A DNA stretch of 64,000 nucleotides from Bacteroides ilei (lineage in GTDB: Bacteria; Bacteroidota; Bacteroidia; Bacteroidales; Bacteroidaceae), in assembly GCF_900128495.1 (NCBI RefSeq), contig NZ_LT635801.1, forward strand, positions 817,997 through 881,996, written 5' to 3'. The translations under genes and the position numbers were made by a program. This document shows, piece after piece, positions 9,345-18,731 of this stretch. The notes under the pieces are model-generated. The model was not told where the DNA came from and made no database searches. It worked only from the letters and a program-made list of their open reading frames with translations. How positions within the stretch are numbered: the stretch's first letter is position 1; every line of letters begins with the position of its first letter.

Positions 9345-10004
9345 CTAGCTTTCTTCTTTTTTTGTATCTATGGCTACCGTATTATCCTTATAGGCCGAGA
9401 AGCCTTTCACACGTACACGTTCCTTCTTTTCTTCTTCTTCCACGCTGAGGCTTCCCAGTTGGTTCATACTGTCCTTGATGGCGTTATGGGCTTCGAAAAA
9501 ATAGTCGAGCAGCATTTTGAGATGTCCTTCCAGTTCCCCTTCATTGGGTGAGAAATAAGTGTGGCAGTGTGCATGAAGTCCGATGGTCTTCTCGTCTTCA
9601 TCGGTCATATAGACCGTAGTGATGAGTGAATTGACATTGGTAAGGTTTATCACTTCCTTCAGGATAGGAAGTGCTTCGTTGTCGGAACTGATGCATCCCC
9701 ACCACGGGTTCCATATCATGATGAACCGGTTGTCCTCTTCGGCGGTGATATAGAAATCGTCTCCCTGGTACTTGAATACGATATTTCCGTCTTCGTTGGT
9801 CTGGGGCTGGCATCCTATCTTTTTGAGTGTACTTATTACCAGGTCTTTGGTACTGATGTCGTCAAGTTCGTTCCGGGTCATCCGTTCGATGTGTTCCAGA
9901 CGCCGGCGCCTTTTGTTGAGCATTTTCAGCAATAGCAATACAACAGGCCACAAGGCAAGGGCTATGACGGCAATGAGCAGGGTGATGTCGGAAATGTTGT
10001 TCAT
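9345..10004 (-). CDS. Membrane-anchored protein of unknown function
   Basis: 219 residues. One N-terminal membrane segment (ITLLIAVIALALWPVVLLLLKML) is followed by the positively charged NKRRRR, so the body is predicted cytoplasmic. The soluble part (TLKKIGCQPQTNEDGNIVFKYQGDDFYI) recalls YbjN/type III chaperone-like folds, but the likeness is weak. The C-terminus is rich in Glu and Lys. No function is assigned. The MFS gene follows 25 bp downstream, so the two may be one unit. Confidence 0.6.
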   Translation of the reverse strand: MNNISDITLLIAVIALALWPVVLLLLKMLNKRRRRLEHIERMTRNELDDISTKDLVISTLKKIGCQPQTNEDGNIVFKYQGDDFYITAEEDNRFIMIWNPWWGCISSDNEALPILKEVINLTNVNSLITTVYMTDEDEKTIGLHAHCHTYFSPNEGELEGHLKMLLDYFFEAHNAIKDSMNQLGSLSVEEEEKKERVRVKGFSAYKDNTVAIDTKKEES

Positions 10005-10129
10005 AGCATTCTATAGGAAAGGTGAATAATTTGTTTTGCTGATATTAAAGATAGGTAATATTCGGTAAAGAAGAGTGTGTACGGCTTATTTTATCTTTTT
10101 TTTAACAAAGGGATCCGGAAGAAACGGAA

Positions 10130-10162
10130 GAAGCCTGACAGATAACGGCTCTGCCAGGCTTC
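10130..10162. terminator. Hairpin between two minus-strand genes
   Basis: GAAGCCTGACAGA and TCTGCCAGGCTTC form a 13-bp stem with one mismatch and a 7-nt loop, 24 bp after the DUF1573 stop. A T-rich tail follows on the plus side only (TTTATCAT), so termination of the minus transcript is likely but not certain. Confidence 0.6.
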
Positions 10163-10186
10163 TTTATCATAATTTATGGTCTTGTA

Positions 10187-10603
10187 TCAGTTGTTGTCGG
10201 CCGATTTAGGAGTCATGTCGCCTTCTATATAGAGGCGTACCACTTCCTGTTCGGCATTGGTACGTATGGTAATCGCCTTACGGAAATGTCCCGGGAATTT
10301 ACCTGCGCCGTTATAGACAACCGTGATTTCTCCGCTTTCTCCCGGTTTGATAGGTTCTTTGGGATAAGTAGGTACGGTGCATCCGCAGGTGGCAAGAGCC
10401 TGATGGATAACCAACGGACCGTTACCGGTATTGGTAAACTTGAACTTACAGGATACTTTCGGGTTACTTTCCGAAAAAGATCCGAAGCTGTAGGTGGTCT
10501 TTTCGAAAGAAATCTTGGCGGTACCTTGTGCTATGACCATTGCAACGGCCATCACAAGGAATAAGGTTGTAAGAAAAATCTTTTTCATTTTTATACTTTT
10601 CAT
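10187..10603 (-). CDS. Secreted DUF1573 (ASH-like) protein
   Basis: 138 residues. A signal peptide (MKKIFLTTLFLVMAVAMVIAQ) precedes a single immunoglobulin-like DUF1573 domain with the typical SFGSFSES, FKFTNTGNGPLVI, CGCT and KPGESGEITVVYN. Function unknown; the domain is common in Bacteroidota periplasmic and outer-membrane proteins. Two ATGs five codons apart are possible (10603 and 10588); the second gives the cleaner signal peptide. Confidence 0.88.
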   Translation of the reverse strand: MKSIKMKKIFLTTLFLVMAVAMVIAQGTAKISFEKTTYSFGSFSESNPKVSCKFKFTNTGNGPLVIHQALATCGCTVPTYPKEPIKPGESGEITVVYNGAGKFPGHFRKAITIRTNAEQEVVRLYIEGDMTPKSADNN

Positions 10604-10699
10604 TTTTACCGGCCATAAAGATAAGCACTTTATCGGTAAGGTGGCACTTTTATTAGGTTTATTAACAGAACTTCTGGTGAAAAACATTCCTGTAAGCCA

Positions 10700-12916
10700 T
10701 TATCCGCGGTTTACCTGCTTTACTCCCTTGACTGTCTTTATCTTCTTGATCAATGATTCCAGTTTCGACAGGTCGTCGACCATAACCGTCAACATACCCG
10801 AGAAGAGTCCGTCATTCGAGTCGATGCTGATAGACCGTAACTGGATGTTCATCTCCTTATTGATGATGGAAGTGATATTCGTCACGATACCGATATCGTC
10901 ATGTCCCACGATGCGGAGGGTGATAGGATATTGTTTTCCCTGGCTTTTTCCGGCCCACCGTGCCTTTACGATACGGTAGGGGAAACGGGCCTTCAGTTCG
11001 GGGGCATTCGGGCAGTCGCAACGGTGTATCTTGATACCTCCCGAGATGGTGACGAAGCCGAATACCTCATCTCCATAGATCGGGTTACAGCACTTGGCCA
11101 GGTTGAAGTCTATCCCTTTCAGGTTCTGGTCGATAACCAGTACATCGTCCTTATAGAAGTCTTTTTCTTCAGGTGTCTGCTGTATGTTGAAGCTTTCGGC
11201 GCTGCGGTACGTCACTTCTTCATGCTGTTCGTTTTCCTTTTTCTGCAGTTCCAGATAACGGTCGATCACGGAATTGATATCCATCGTTTCGTCGGCTATA
11301 CTCTGGTAGAAATCGGTAACGGTCTTGAATCCTAGTTTCTTGATGAGCCTCATCAGCACAGCCTCATCATATTCCAGCTTACGGTTCTTGAACTTGCGTT
11401 CCAAGGTTTCTTTGGCGAATTCCGTCTGGCGTGCGGCCATTTCCTTCAGTGCCTGGCGGATTTTTGTCTTGGCTTTTGAGGTGATGACAAAATTCAGCCA
11501 GTCGCGTTTCGGACTTTGGGTATTGGCCGTCATGATTTCTACCTGGTCTCCGCTTACCAGAGGTTGGCGTACCTGTGCATTTTTGCCGTTTATCTTGGCA
11601 CCGATGCAATGGCACCCTATATTGGTGTGGATCATGAATGCGAAATCCAGTACGGTAGCTCCTTGAGGAAGTTTGTACAGGTCGCCTTTCGGGGTGAACA
11701 CGAACACTTCATCTTTATAGAGGTCGAGCTTGAACTGGTCCATCGCTTCAATGTCACTGTCGGCGTTCTCCAGGGTTTCACGTATGGAGTTCAACCATTC
11801 GTCCAGTCCGCTTTCACCTTTTATTCCTTTGTATCTCCAGTGTGCCGCCAGACCTTTTTCTGCTATTTCGTCCATGCGTTCGGTACGTATCTGTACTTCC
11901 ACCCATTTTCCTTCGGGTCCCATGACGGTGATGTGCAGTGACTCATATCCGTTGCTTTTCGGGACCGAAAGCCAGTCGCGCAGACGTTTCGGGTTAGGCA
12001 GATACATGTCGGTGACGATGGAGTACACCTGCCAGCACTCCTGCTTTTCCTTGTCCAGAGGTGAATCAAGGATTACACGGATGGCAAACAGGTCGTATAC
12101 CCCTTCGAACGGACAGTTCTGTTTCTTCATCTTCTGGTAGATGGAGTGGATGGATTTGGTACGCCCCTTGATGTGGAACTTCAGTCCGCTTTCTTCCAGC
12201 TTTTTCTTTATCGGCTGGATGAACGCCTCGATATAGCGGTCACGGGCAGCCTTGGTGGCATTCAGTTTGTCTTTGATATGGTAATATACATCATGCTGGG
12301 TGTATTTCAGGGAGAGGTCTTCCAGTTCCGATTTCAGCTTGTAAAGTCCCAGCTTGTGTGCCAATGGGGCATACAGGTAGGCGGCTTCATTCGCTACTTC
12401 AAGCCGTGCTTCGTTGTTTGGGCTGTCCTTGATCTGCCGCATCAGGTTCACACGGTCGGCAATCATGATCAGGATTACACGCATGTCTTCGGCAAAGGAG
12501 AGCAGCAGATTTCTGAAATTTTCCGATTCGATGGTAGGGCTCTTTGAATAGAGTTCATTGATTTTTACCAGTCCGCGTATGATTCCGGCCACATCCTTGC
12601 CGTATTTCTGTTCAATACTTTCAAGCGTGCAGAGTTTGTATTTTACGGATTCATGCAGCATGATTCCCAGAATGGAGGCACGGCGCATTCCGATTTCTTC
12701 GGCTACGATGACAGCGGTCTGCATGTCTTTGATGATGGGGTTCATGTTGAATACATTACGTGGAATGTTACCTTCCGACATGACCTTGATCAGATGTTTC
12801 TTCAGGTTGCTGCAGTCATCTTTCTGTAATGTGTCTCCGGACAGTTGCAAAAGTCTTTTGTATAAGGAAATGAGCTGTTTGTGTTCTTCCGGAGTAAATA
12901 TAAATTGTTCTTCCAT
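10700..12916 (-). CDS. relA: Rel family (p)ppGpp synthetase with degenerate hydrolase domain
   Basis: 738 residues with the full long-RSH architecture: N-terminal HD region (about 45-190), synthetase (about 245-365), TGS (about 400-465) and a C-terminal ACT (about 660-735). Synthetase residues look intact: GRTKSIHSIYQKM, VPKSNGYESLHI, EVQIRT and EKGLAAHWRYK. In the HD region the usual HD is HE (His88-Glu89), the following ED pair is replaced by YK, the first His is Thr, and the usual ADRLHNMR is ADRVNLMR. Hydrolysis is therefore probably lost. It makes the stringent-response alarmone. The frame is open upstream, but MEEQFIFTPEE gives the family length. Confidence 0.92.
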   Translation of the reverse strand: MEEQFIFTPEEHKQLISLYKRLLQLSGDTLQKDDCSNLKKHLIKVMSEGNIPRNVFNMNPIIKDMQTAVIVAEEIGMRRASILGIMLHESVKYKLCTLESIEQKYGKDVAGIIRGLVKINELYSKSPTIESENFRNLLLSFAEDMRVILIMIADRVNLMRQIKDSPNNEARLEVANEAAYLYAPLAHKLGLYKLKSELEDLSLKYTQHDVYYHIKDKLNATKAARDRYIEAFIQPIKKKLEESGLKFHIKGRTKSIHSIYQKMKKQNCPFEGVYDLFAIRVILDSPLDKEKQECWQVYSIVTDMYLPNPKRLRDWLSVPKSNGYESLHITVMGPEGKWVEVQIRTERMDEIAEKGLAAHWRYKGIKGESGLDEWLNSIRETLENADSDIEAMDQFKLDLYKDEVFVFTPKGDLYKLPQGATVLDFAFMIHTNIGCHCIGAKINGKNAQVRQPLVSGDQVEIMTANTQSPKRDWLNFVITSKAKTKIRQALKEMAARQTEFAKETLERKFKNRKLEYDEAVLMRLIKKLGFKTVTDFYQSIADETMDINSVIDRYLELQKKENEQHEEVTYRSAESFNIQQTPEEKDFYKDDVLVIDQNLKGIDFNLAKCCNPIYGDEVFGFVTISGGIKIHRCDCPNAPELKARFPYRIVKARWAGKSQGKQYPITLRIVGHDDIGIVTNITSIINKEMNIQLRSISIDSNDGLFSGMLTVMVDDLSKLESLIKKIKTVKGVKQVNRG

Positions 12917-13047
12917 GATGTATTCTATATTACTTTGTTGGTAAAGATAGTTTTTTTCTTTCTCTATTATACCAATCTTAAGGGTTTTTTTATACATTTG
13001 AAGGGTAATCACAACAATATGGAATATTATTACTTAAATTTATCAAT

Positions 13048-14571
13048 ATGTTAACACACGAAGACAAAGAGTTATTGGCCCAAAAAGGCATTTCTGAAAA
13101 ACAGATCGAAGAACAGTTGGCATGTTTCGAAAAAGGATTTCCTTATTTGAAGCTTTCGGCTGCAGCATCTGTGGAAAATAATGGTATTATGGTTGCCGAC
13201 GGAAATATGCAGCGTGAATACCTGGCTGCATGGGATGCTTATAAAGACGGTGACAAGAAAATCGTGAAGTTTGTACCTGCATCGGGAGCTGCTAGCCGTA
13301 TGTTCAAGAATTTGTTTGAATTTCTGGGAGCTGATTATGACGTACCGAAGACCGATTTCGAAAAGAAATTTTTCGACCATATCCATAACTTTGCATTCTA
13401 TGCTGATCTGAATGCTGCCTGCATGGATAATACCGGTAAGGATGTCAATGCCTTGCTGTCGGAACGTAATTACAAGGCTGTGGTTTCTAACCTTCTGGAA
13501 TCGGCCGGACTGAATTACGGGCAACTGCCTAAAGGATTGTTGAAGTTCCACCGTTATGCCAACGAAGTACGGACACCGCTGGAAGAACATCTGGTGGAAG
13601 GTGCATTGTATGCAGCCGGAAAGACAGGTAAGGTAAATGTACATTTTACCGTATCCCCTGAACATCGGGACCTGTTCCAGAAGCTGGTGGATGCGAAGGT
13701 TGAGAAATATGCCCAGAAGTATGGTGTACAGTTCGATATTTCGTTCTCCGAGCAGAAACCGAGTACCGATACGGTTGCTGCCGATATGGAGAACAAGCCG
13801 TTCCGTGACAAGGACGGTAAGATTCTGTTCCGTCCGGGAGGACACGGGGCCTTGATCGAGAATCTGAATGATCTCGATGCCGATATTGTATTCATAAAGA
13901 ATATTGATAATGTGGTCCCCGACCGTTTGAAAGATGATACAGTCACTTACAAGAAACTGCTGGCCGGTGTACTGGTAACATTGCAGAAGAAGGCTTTCCA
14001 GTATCTGGAACTGCTGGACAGCGGTCATTATAGCCACGACCAACTGGAAACGATTATCCGTTTCGTACAGCAGGACCTGCGCTGCCGGAAGTCGGATATC
14101 AAGGATCTGGAGGATGCCGATCTGGTTATTTATCTGCGTAAGAAACTGAACCGCCCGATGCGTGTATGCGGAATGGTGAAGAATGTGGGTGAGCCGGGTG
14201 GCGGTCCGTTCCTTGCCTACAATCCGGACGGGACTGTATCTCTGCAGATTCTGGAAAGTTCACAGATTGATATGAAGGATCCTGAAAAGAAGGCCATGTT
14301 TGAGAAGGGAACTCATTTCAATCCGGTAGATCTGGTCTGTGCTATCCGTGACTATAAAGGCAACAAATTCAATTTGCTGGAACATGTCGACAAGGCTACA
14401 GGATTCATTTCATATAAGTCCAAGAACGGTAAAGACCTGAAGGCACTGGAACTTCCCGGTTTGTGGAACGGTTCAATGAGTGACTGGAATACGGTTTTCG
14501 TTGAAGTGCCGTTGAGTACGTTTAATCCGGTCAAGACAGTCAATGACCTGTTGCGTGAACAGCATCAGTGA
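13048..14571 (+). CDS. DUF4301 protein, nucleotidyltransferase-like
   Basis: 507 residues, matching what I recall of the Bacteroidota DUF4301 family. The motif FVPASGAASRMFK (residues about 75-87) resembles the G-x-G-x-R loop of sugar-nucleotide pyrophosphorylases, and FRPGGHGALIENL followed by IVFIKNIDNV resembles the uridine-binding and KxxDN parts of UDP-GlcNAc pyrophosphorylases. This suggests a nucleotidyltransferase fold; substrate unknown. It is divergent from relA by 131 bp, and a TACATTTG -7 box lies at 12993-13000. Confidence 0.8.
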   Translation: MLTHEDKELLAQKGISEKQIEEQLACFEKGFPYLKLSAAASVENNGIMVADGNMQREYLAAWDAYKDGDKKIVKFVPASGAASRMFKNLFEFLGADYDVPKTDFEKKFFDHIHNFAFYADLNAACMDNTGKDVNALLSERNYKAVVSNLLESAGLNYGQLPKGLLKFHRYANEVRTPLEEHLVEGALYAAGKTGKVNVHFTVSPEHRDLFQKLVDAKVEKYAQKYGVQFDISFSEQKPSTDTVAADMENKPFRDKDGKILFRPGGHGALIENLNDLDADIVFIKNIDNVVPDRLKDDTVTYKKLLAGVLVTLQKKAFQYLELLDSGHYSHDQLETIIRFVQQDLRCRKSDIKDLEDADLVIYLRKKLNRPMRVCGMVKNVGEPGGGPFLAYNPDGTVSLQILESSQIDMKDPEKKAMFEKGTHFNPVDLVCAIRDYKGNKFNLLEHVDKATGFISYKSKNGKDLKALELPGLWNGSMSDWNTVFVEVPLSTFNPVKTVNDLLREQHQ

Positions 14572-14674
14572 TTCTTTGAGAAGGAATATATGAAGGTAAA
14601 TTGTCACCTTTTTTCCGGACAGTCCGGTTGAAGGGTGGCAATTGCCGTTTAAATACCGTTTAAAATTTATTCAA

Positions 14675-15142
14675 ATGTTTGTTTTTACGTATGCGTTTCC
14701 TGTGGGGAATCTGACTATAGGTGAAAAGAACGGTGCCTTACGTTATATCACGGCGGGTATTGTACCCGGTATCCAGATACGGAAAGAGACAGAGCTGATA
14801 AGAGAGACGAAACGCCAGCTTGATGAATATTTTAAGGGGGATCGTACAACATTCGACCTGCCGTTGGATATGGAAGGTACTCCGTTCCAGGTCAAGGTGT
14901 GGCATGCCTTGCAGGCTATACCTTATGGGGAGACGCGTACTTATAAGGAGATAGCGGAGGTAATAGGTAATCCGAAGGCCGTCCGTGCGGTAGGAATGGC
15001 CAATCATGTGAATCCGTTCATTATAGTGGTGCCCTGTCATCGGGTAATCGGGACAAACGGGAAACTGACCGGTTATGCTGCCGGTCTGGACAAGAAACTG
15101 TTGCTGCTTGAATTGGAAAAGGGAGTAGGGCAAAGGAAATAA
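14675..15142 (+). CDS. ogt: Methylated-DNA-[protein]-cysteine S-methyltransferase
   Basis: 155 residues. The catalytic signature PCHRVIG (Cys acceptor) is present, preceded by the DNA-binding helix segment with AVGMANHVNPF and the domain start FQVKVWHALQAIPYGETRTYKEIA. It repairs O6-methylguanine by suicidal methyl transfer to the cysteine. The frame is open 11 codons further upstream, but the ATG at MFVFTYAFP fits homologues better. It converges on hisB with a hairpin between them. Confidence 0.93.
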   Translation: MFVFTYAFPVGNLTIGEKNGALRYITAGIVPGIQIRKETELIRETKRQLDEYFKGDRTTFDLPLDMEGTPFQVKVWHALQAIPYGETRTYKEIAEVIGNPKAVRAVGMANHVNPFIIVVPCHRVIGTNGKLTGYAAGLDKKLLLLELEKGVGQRK

Positions 15143-15148
15143 AGGAAA

Positions 15149-15190
15149 GTTGCCTCCGCACATCCGGCGAGGACAGGATGTAGAGGCAAC
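15149..15190. terminator. Hairpin between convergent ogt and hisB
   Basis: GTTGCCTC (15149-15156) pairs with GAGGCAAC (15183-15190), extended inward by CACATCC/GGATGT with one bulge. It lies between two converging stops, so it could end both transcripts. Neither side has a long T tract. Confidence 0.6.
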
Positions 15191-15218
15191 CGGTATGTCT
15201 GTCCGAAAAGAATGAGTA

Positions 15219-16343
15219 TCAGATACATCCTTTACTTGATGGAACTTCAAAGTGGTAGATATCCCGTTTGACTGCCATCTTGATGCTGCGTGCCAGCGCT
15301 TTGAATATCCCTTCTATCTTATGGTGTTCGTTCTGTCCTTCAGCCTTGATGTTCAGGTTCATGCGGGCCGAATCGCTGAGTGACTTGAAGAAATGGAGGA
15401 ACATTTCAGTTGGCATTTCGCCAATCTTTTCACGCTTGAATTCTGCATCCCATACCAGCCAGGGGCGTCCTCCGAAATCCAAGGCTACCTGGCAGAGACA
15501 GTCGTCCATAGGCAGACAATATCCGTAACGTTCTATGCCGCGTTTGTTTCCCAACGCCTTGAAGATACATTCACCCAAAGCGATGGCAGTGTCTTCAATG
15601 GTATGGTGTTCGTCTACATTCAGGTCTCCTTTTACCTGGATATCCAGATCAATGGATCCGTGCTTGCCTATCTGTTCCAGCATGTGGTCGAAGAATCCCA
15701 ATCCGGTATGTATATCGCATGCTCCTGTACCATCCAGGTTCAGTCTGATATAGATATCTGTTTCCTTGGTTGTGCGTCGTATTTCAGCCGTACGTTCTCC
15801 TGCAAACAGGTATTCGGTTATTCTGTCCCAGTCGGTTGTGGCCAGTACACATACATTTTCCAGTCCTTTTTCTTCCAGACACGTCTTGTCTTCTTGCAGT
15901 AGAATGGCTTTGCAGCCCAGGTTACGTGCCAGTTCCACGTCGGTGGCACGGTCGCCTATCACGAAACTGCCTTCCATGTCGTATTTGTCCGGATCCAGAT
16001 ATCGGGTAAGCATGCCGGTACGGGGTTTGCGCGTGGGGGCATTGTCTTCCGGAAAGCTCCGGTCTATCAGTACATCGTCGAATGTGATGCCTTCATTCTC
16101 TAAGGTTTTCATGACCAGATTGTGTACCGGCCAGAAAGTGTCTTCGGGGAATGAAGCGGTTCCCAGTCCATCCTGGTTTGTGACCATGACGAATTGGAAA
16201 TCGAGCTTGTTCCGGATGAAATAGAGGTTTCTGAACACTTTCGGATAGAATTCCAGTTTTTCGAAAGCGTCCAGCTGATAATCGACAGGCGGTTCGATGA
16301 CCAGCGTACCGTCGCGGTCTATGAATAATACTTTCTTTTTCAT
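15219..16343 (-). CDS. hisB: Bifunctional histidinol-phosphatase / imidazoleglycerol-phosphate dehydratase
   Basis: 374 residues, a fusion as in enterobacteria. The N-terminal HAD phosphatase (about 1-165) has [17 protein letters not shown] and [12 protein letters not shown]. The C-terminal dehydratase (about 180-374) has the repeated metal motifs [22 protein letters not shown] and [14 protein letters not shown]. It catalyses steps 7 and 9 of histidine synthesis. It is the last gene of hisGDCB and starts 3 bp after the hisC stop. Confidence 0.97.
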   Translation of the reverse strand: MKKKVLFIDRDGTLVIEPPVDYQLDAFEKLEFYPKVFRNLYFIRNKLDFQFVMVTNQDGLGTASFPEDTFWPVHNLVMKTLENEGITFDDVLIDRSFPEDNAPTRKPRTGMLTRYLDPDKYDMEGSFVIGDRATDVELARNLGCKAILLQEDKTCLEEKGLENVCVLATTDWDRITEYLFAGERTAEIRRTTKETDIYIRLNLDGTGACDIHTGLGFFDHMLEQIGKHGSIDLDIQVKGDLNVDEHHTIEDTAIALGECIFKALGNKRGIERYGYCLPMDDCLCQVALDFGGRPWLVWDAEFKREKIGEMPTEMFLHFFKSLSDSARMNLNIKAEGQNEHHKIEGIFKALARSIKMAVKRDIYHFEVPSSKGCI

Positions 16344-16346
16344 GAT

Positions 16347-17387
16347 CTATTCAGAATATTGTTTGAGGGCTTCCAGCAGCATGTCGTTTTCGGGACGGGT
16401 ACCGATGGTGATACGCAGGCAGTCTTTACATAAAGTGATATTGCTGCGATTACGTACGATAATACCTTTAGATACCAGATAATCATAAATGTGTTTGGCA
16501 TCCGTAACTTTGGTCAGGAAGAAATTGGCATCTGTCGGGTAGATGTGTCGGCAGCATGGAAGCTTGGCAAATTCCTTAATCAGGCGGGAACGTTCCTCCA
16601 GCAGGGAGTCTATCCACCGTTGTATCTCGTAATGTTTTCTCATCATCCGGATGGCTTCCTGTTGAGTGAGCCGGTTTACGTTATAGGGGTATTTGATTTT
16701 ATTGAATATCCCTATGATTTCAGGTGAGGCGAATGCCATTCCCAGGCGGATAGCCGCACATCCCCATGCCTTGGAAAATGTCTGGAACACGATCAGGTTA
16801 GGATAGTTGTCCAGATCGGCCAACAGGGAAGCTTGGCTTGAAAAGTCTGCATAGGCTTCGTCTACGATAACCAGTCCCTGGAATTTTTCTATCAGTTTGA
16901 TTATCTCGCTACGGCACAGGTTGTTTCCGGTCGGGTTGTTGGGTGAGCAGAGGAATATGAGTTTGGTATTGTCGTCGGCTGCTGCCAGCAGTTTGTCTGC
17001 CTGGAATTGGAAATCGTTGTCGAGCAGAACCTTCCGGTATTCCACATCATTCACGTCGGCACATACCTGATACATTCCGTATGTAGGGTCGATGGCGACA
17101 ACATTGTCTATTCCGGGGCGGCAGAAGGCACGGTAGGCCAGGTCAATGGCTTCATCACTTCCGTTTCCGAGGAAAATCTGTTCCGGGTTTACTTTTTTTA
17201 CGGGAGCGATCAAAGCTTTCAGATCCCGTTGCAAAGGGTCAGGGTAACGGTTATTCGGGGTATTGTATGGATTTTCGTTGGCGTCCAAGAATACCGATGC
17301 CTCCGCTCCATTATATTCGTCGCGTGCCGAAGAATAGGGTTTTAGGGTCCATATATTCGGACGGGTGAGTTCTTTCAAAGGTTTCAT
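16347..17387 (-). CDS. hisC: Histidinol-phosphate aminotransferase
   Basis: 346 residues of the class I/II PLP aminotransferases. It shows [18 protein letters not shown] at the N-terminus, [10 protein letters not shown] for substrate and cofactor contact, VDEAYADF, and [14 protein letters not shown] carrying the PLP lysine. The length is normal for HisC. It converts imidazole-acetol phosphate to histidinol phosphate with glutamate as amino donor. It lies between hisD (23 bp) and hisB (3 bp) in the same operon. Confidence 0.97.
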   Translation of the reverse strand: MKPLKELTRPNIWTLKPYSSARDEYNGAEASVFLDANENPYNTPNNRYPDPLQRDLKALIAPVKKVNPEQIFLGNGSDEAIDLAYRAFCRPGIDNVVAIDPTYGMYQVCADVNDVEYRKVLLDNDFQFQADKLLAAADDNTKLIFLCSPNNPTGNNLCRSEIIKLIEKFQGLVIVDEAYADFSSQASLLADLDNYPNLIVFQTFSKAWGCAAIRLGMAFASPEIIGIFNKIKYPYNVNRLTQQEAIRMMRKHYEIQRWIDSLLEERSRLIKEFAKLPCCRHIYPTDANFFLTKVTDAKHIYDYLVSKGIIVRNRSNITLCKDCLRITIGTRPENDMLLEALKQYSE

Positions 17388-17410
17388 AAGTGTCTTTTTC
17401 TGGTTCTATG

Positions 17411-18697
17411 TTATTTTTTCAAGGAATTCAATCGGACTGTAATAGCGTTCTTATGTCCGTCCAGACATTCGTTGGCGGCCATTACCTGGATAGCCGGTCC
17501 GATCAGTGAAATACCTTCGGCATTGATTTCCTGGAAAGTAATCTTACGGATGAAACTGTCCAGACTTACTCCGCTGTACGCTTTTGCATAACCGTTGGTG
17601 GGTAATGTATGGTTGGTTCCTGAGGCATAATCGCCGGCACTTTCAGGCGAGAACGGTCCGAGGAAGACAGAACCGGCATTGACAACCTTTTCGGCCATAT
17701 CCATGTAGTTTTCCGTTTCTATTATCAGATGTTCGGGGGCGTATTCGTTTACCATTTCAATGGCTTCATCCATATCTTTGACCAGGATCAGCTTGCTTGA
17801 TTCCAGGGATCTGGAAGCAAAATCCTTGCGTGGAAGTTCGGCCAGCTGACGTTCCACTTCCTTTGCCGCCTTGCTGAGCAGTTCTTCCGAATCGGTTATC
17901 AGGATAACCTGGCTGTCGACGCCATGTTCGGCCTGTGACAGTAGGTCGGCGGCCACAAAGGTCGGGTCTGCAGCAGCGTCGGCCAAAACGGCAACTTCCG
18001 AAGGACCTGCCGGCATATCGATGGCTACGTCCCGTAGAGAGACCTGCTGTTTGGCTGTCGTCACATACTGGTTGCCCGGTCCGAATATCTTGTATACTTT
18101 AGGGATGCTTTCCGTTCCGTAGGCCATGGCTCCGATGGCTTGTACGCCACCTGCCTTGAATACATGGCTTACTCCTGCCGCACGGGCTGCATAAAGGATG
18201 GCCGGATGTATTTTCCCTTCCCGATCGGGGGGAGAGCATAGGATGATTTCACGGCATCCAGCAATCTTGGCGGGAGTGGCAAGCATCAGAACTGTAGAGA
18301 AGAGCGGAGCCGTACCTCCCGGAACGTAGAGTCCTACCTTTTCGATTGCGACAGCTTTCTGCCAGCAGTTCACTCCCGGCATGGTTTCGACTTTTTTCCC
18401 TTCGAATTTCTGTGCCATGTGGAATTTGCGGATGTTGTTCAAAGCCAGCAGGATGGCAGCCTTAAGTTCGATTCCGATTTTCTTTTCGGCTTCTTCAAAC
18501 TCCTGTTCGGTTACGGCAAGGGAGGAGAGTTTTACCTTATCGAATTTCTCTTCAAATCCGATGACGGCCCTGTCACCTTCCTTGCGGACTTTATCGAGTA
18601 CTTCCAGTACCGTGTCCCTCAGTGATTCAGACTTTAATGCGGAACGTTTCAGCAGTCCGCTCCATTCGTTCCGTTCAGGATATCTTATGATGTTCAT
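17411..18697 (-). CDS. hisD: Histidinol dehydrogenase
   Basis: 428 residues. Visible family signatures include VPGGTAPLFSTVLMLATPAKIAGC, the GPGNQYVTTAKQQV region, AGPSEVAVLAD, LLSQAEHGVDSQ (catalytic Glu and His with a zinc ligand), and GDYASGTNHTLPTNGYAKAYSG. It oxidises histidinol to histidine with two NAD+. Second gene of the operon, 34 bp after hisG. Confidence 0.97.
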   Translation of the reverse strand: MNIIRYPERNEWSGLLKRSALKSESLRDTVLEVLDKVRKEGDRAVIGFEEKFDKVKLSSLAVTEQEFEEAEKKIGIELKAAILLALNNIRKFHMAQKFEGKKVETMPGVNCWQKAVAIEKVGLYVPGGTAPLFSTVLMLATPAKIAGCREIILCSPPDREGKIHPAILYAARAAGVSHVFKAGGVQAIGAMAYGTESIPKVYKIFGPGNQYVTTAKQQVSLRDVAIDMPAGPSEVAVLADAAADPTFVAADLLSQAEHGVDSQVILITDSEELLSKAAKEVERQLAELPRKDFASRSLESSKLILVKDMDEAIEMVNEYAPEHLIIETENYMDMAEKVVNAGSVFLGPFSPESAGDYASGTNHTLPTNGYAKAYSGVSLDSFIRKITFQEINAEGISLIGPAIQVMAANECLDGHKNAITVRLNSLKK

Positions 18698-18731
18698 AAA
18701 TTGCGTTATTTTTAAGTTCGGTATGTTGTTT

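Noticed and set aside
14593..14650. Possible attenuator between the DUF4301 gene and ogt, with GGTAAATTGTCACC and GGTGGCAATTGCC able to pair
   Set aside because: The terminator stem would be only 5 bp and there is no leader peptide or T tract in the right place for an alternative structure.
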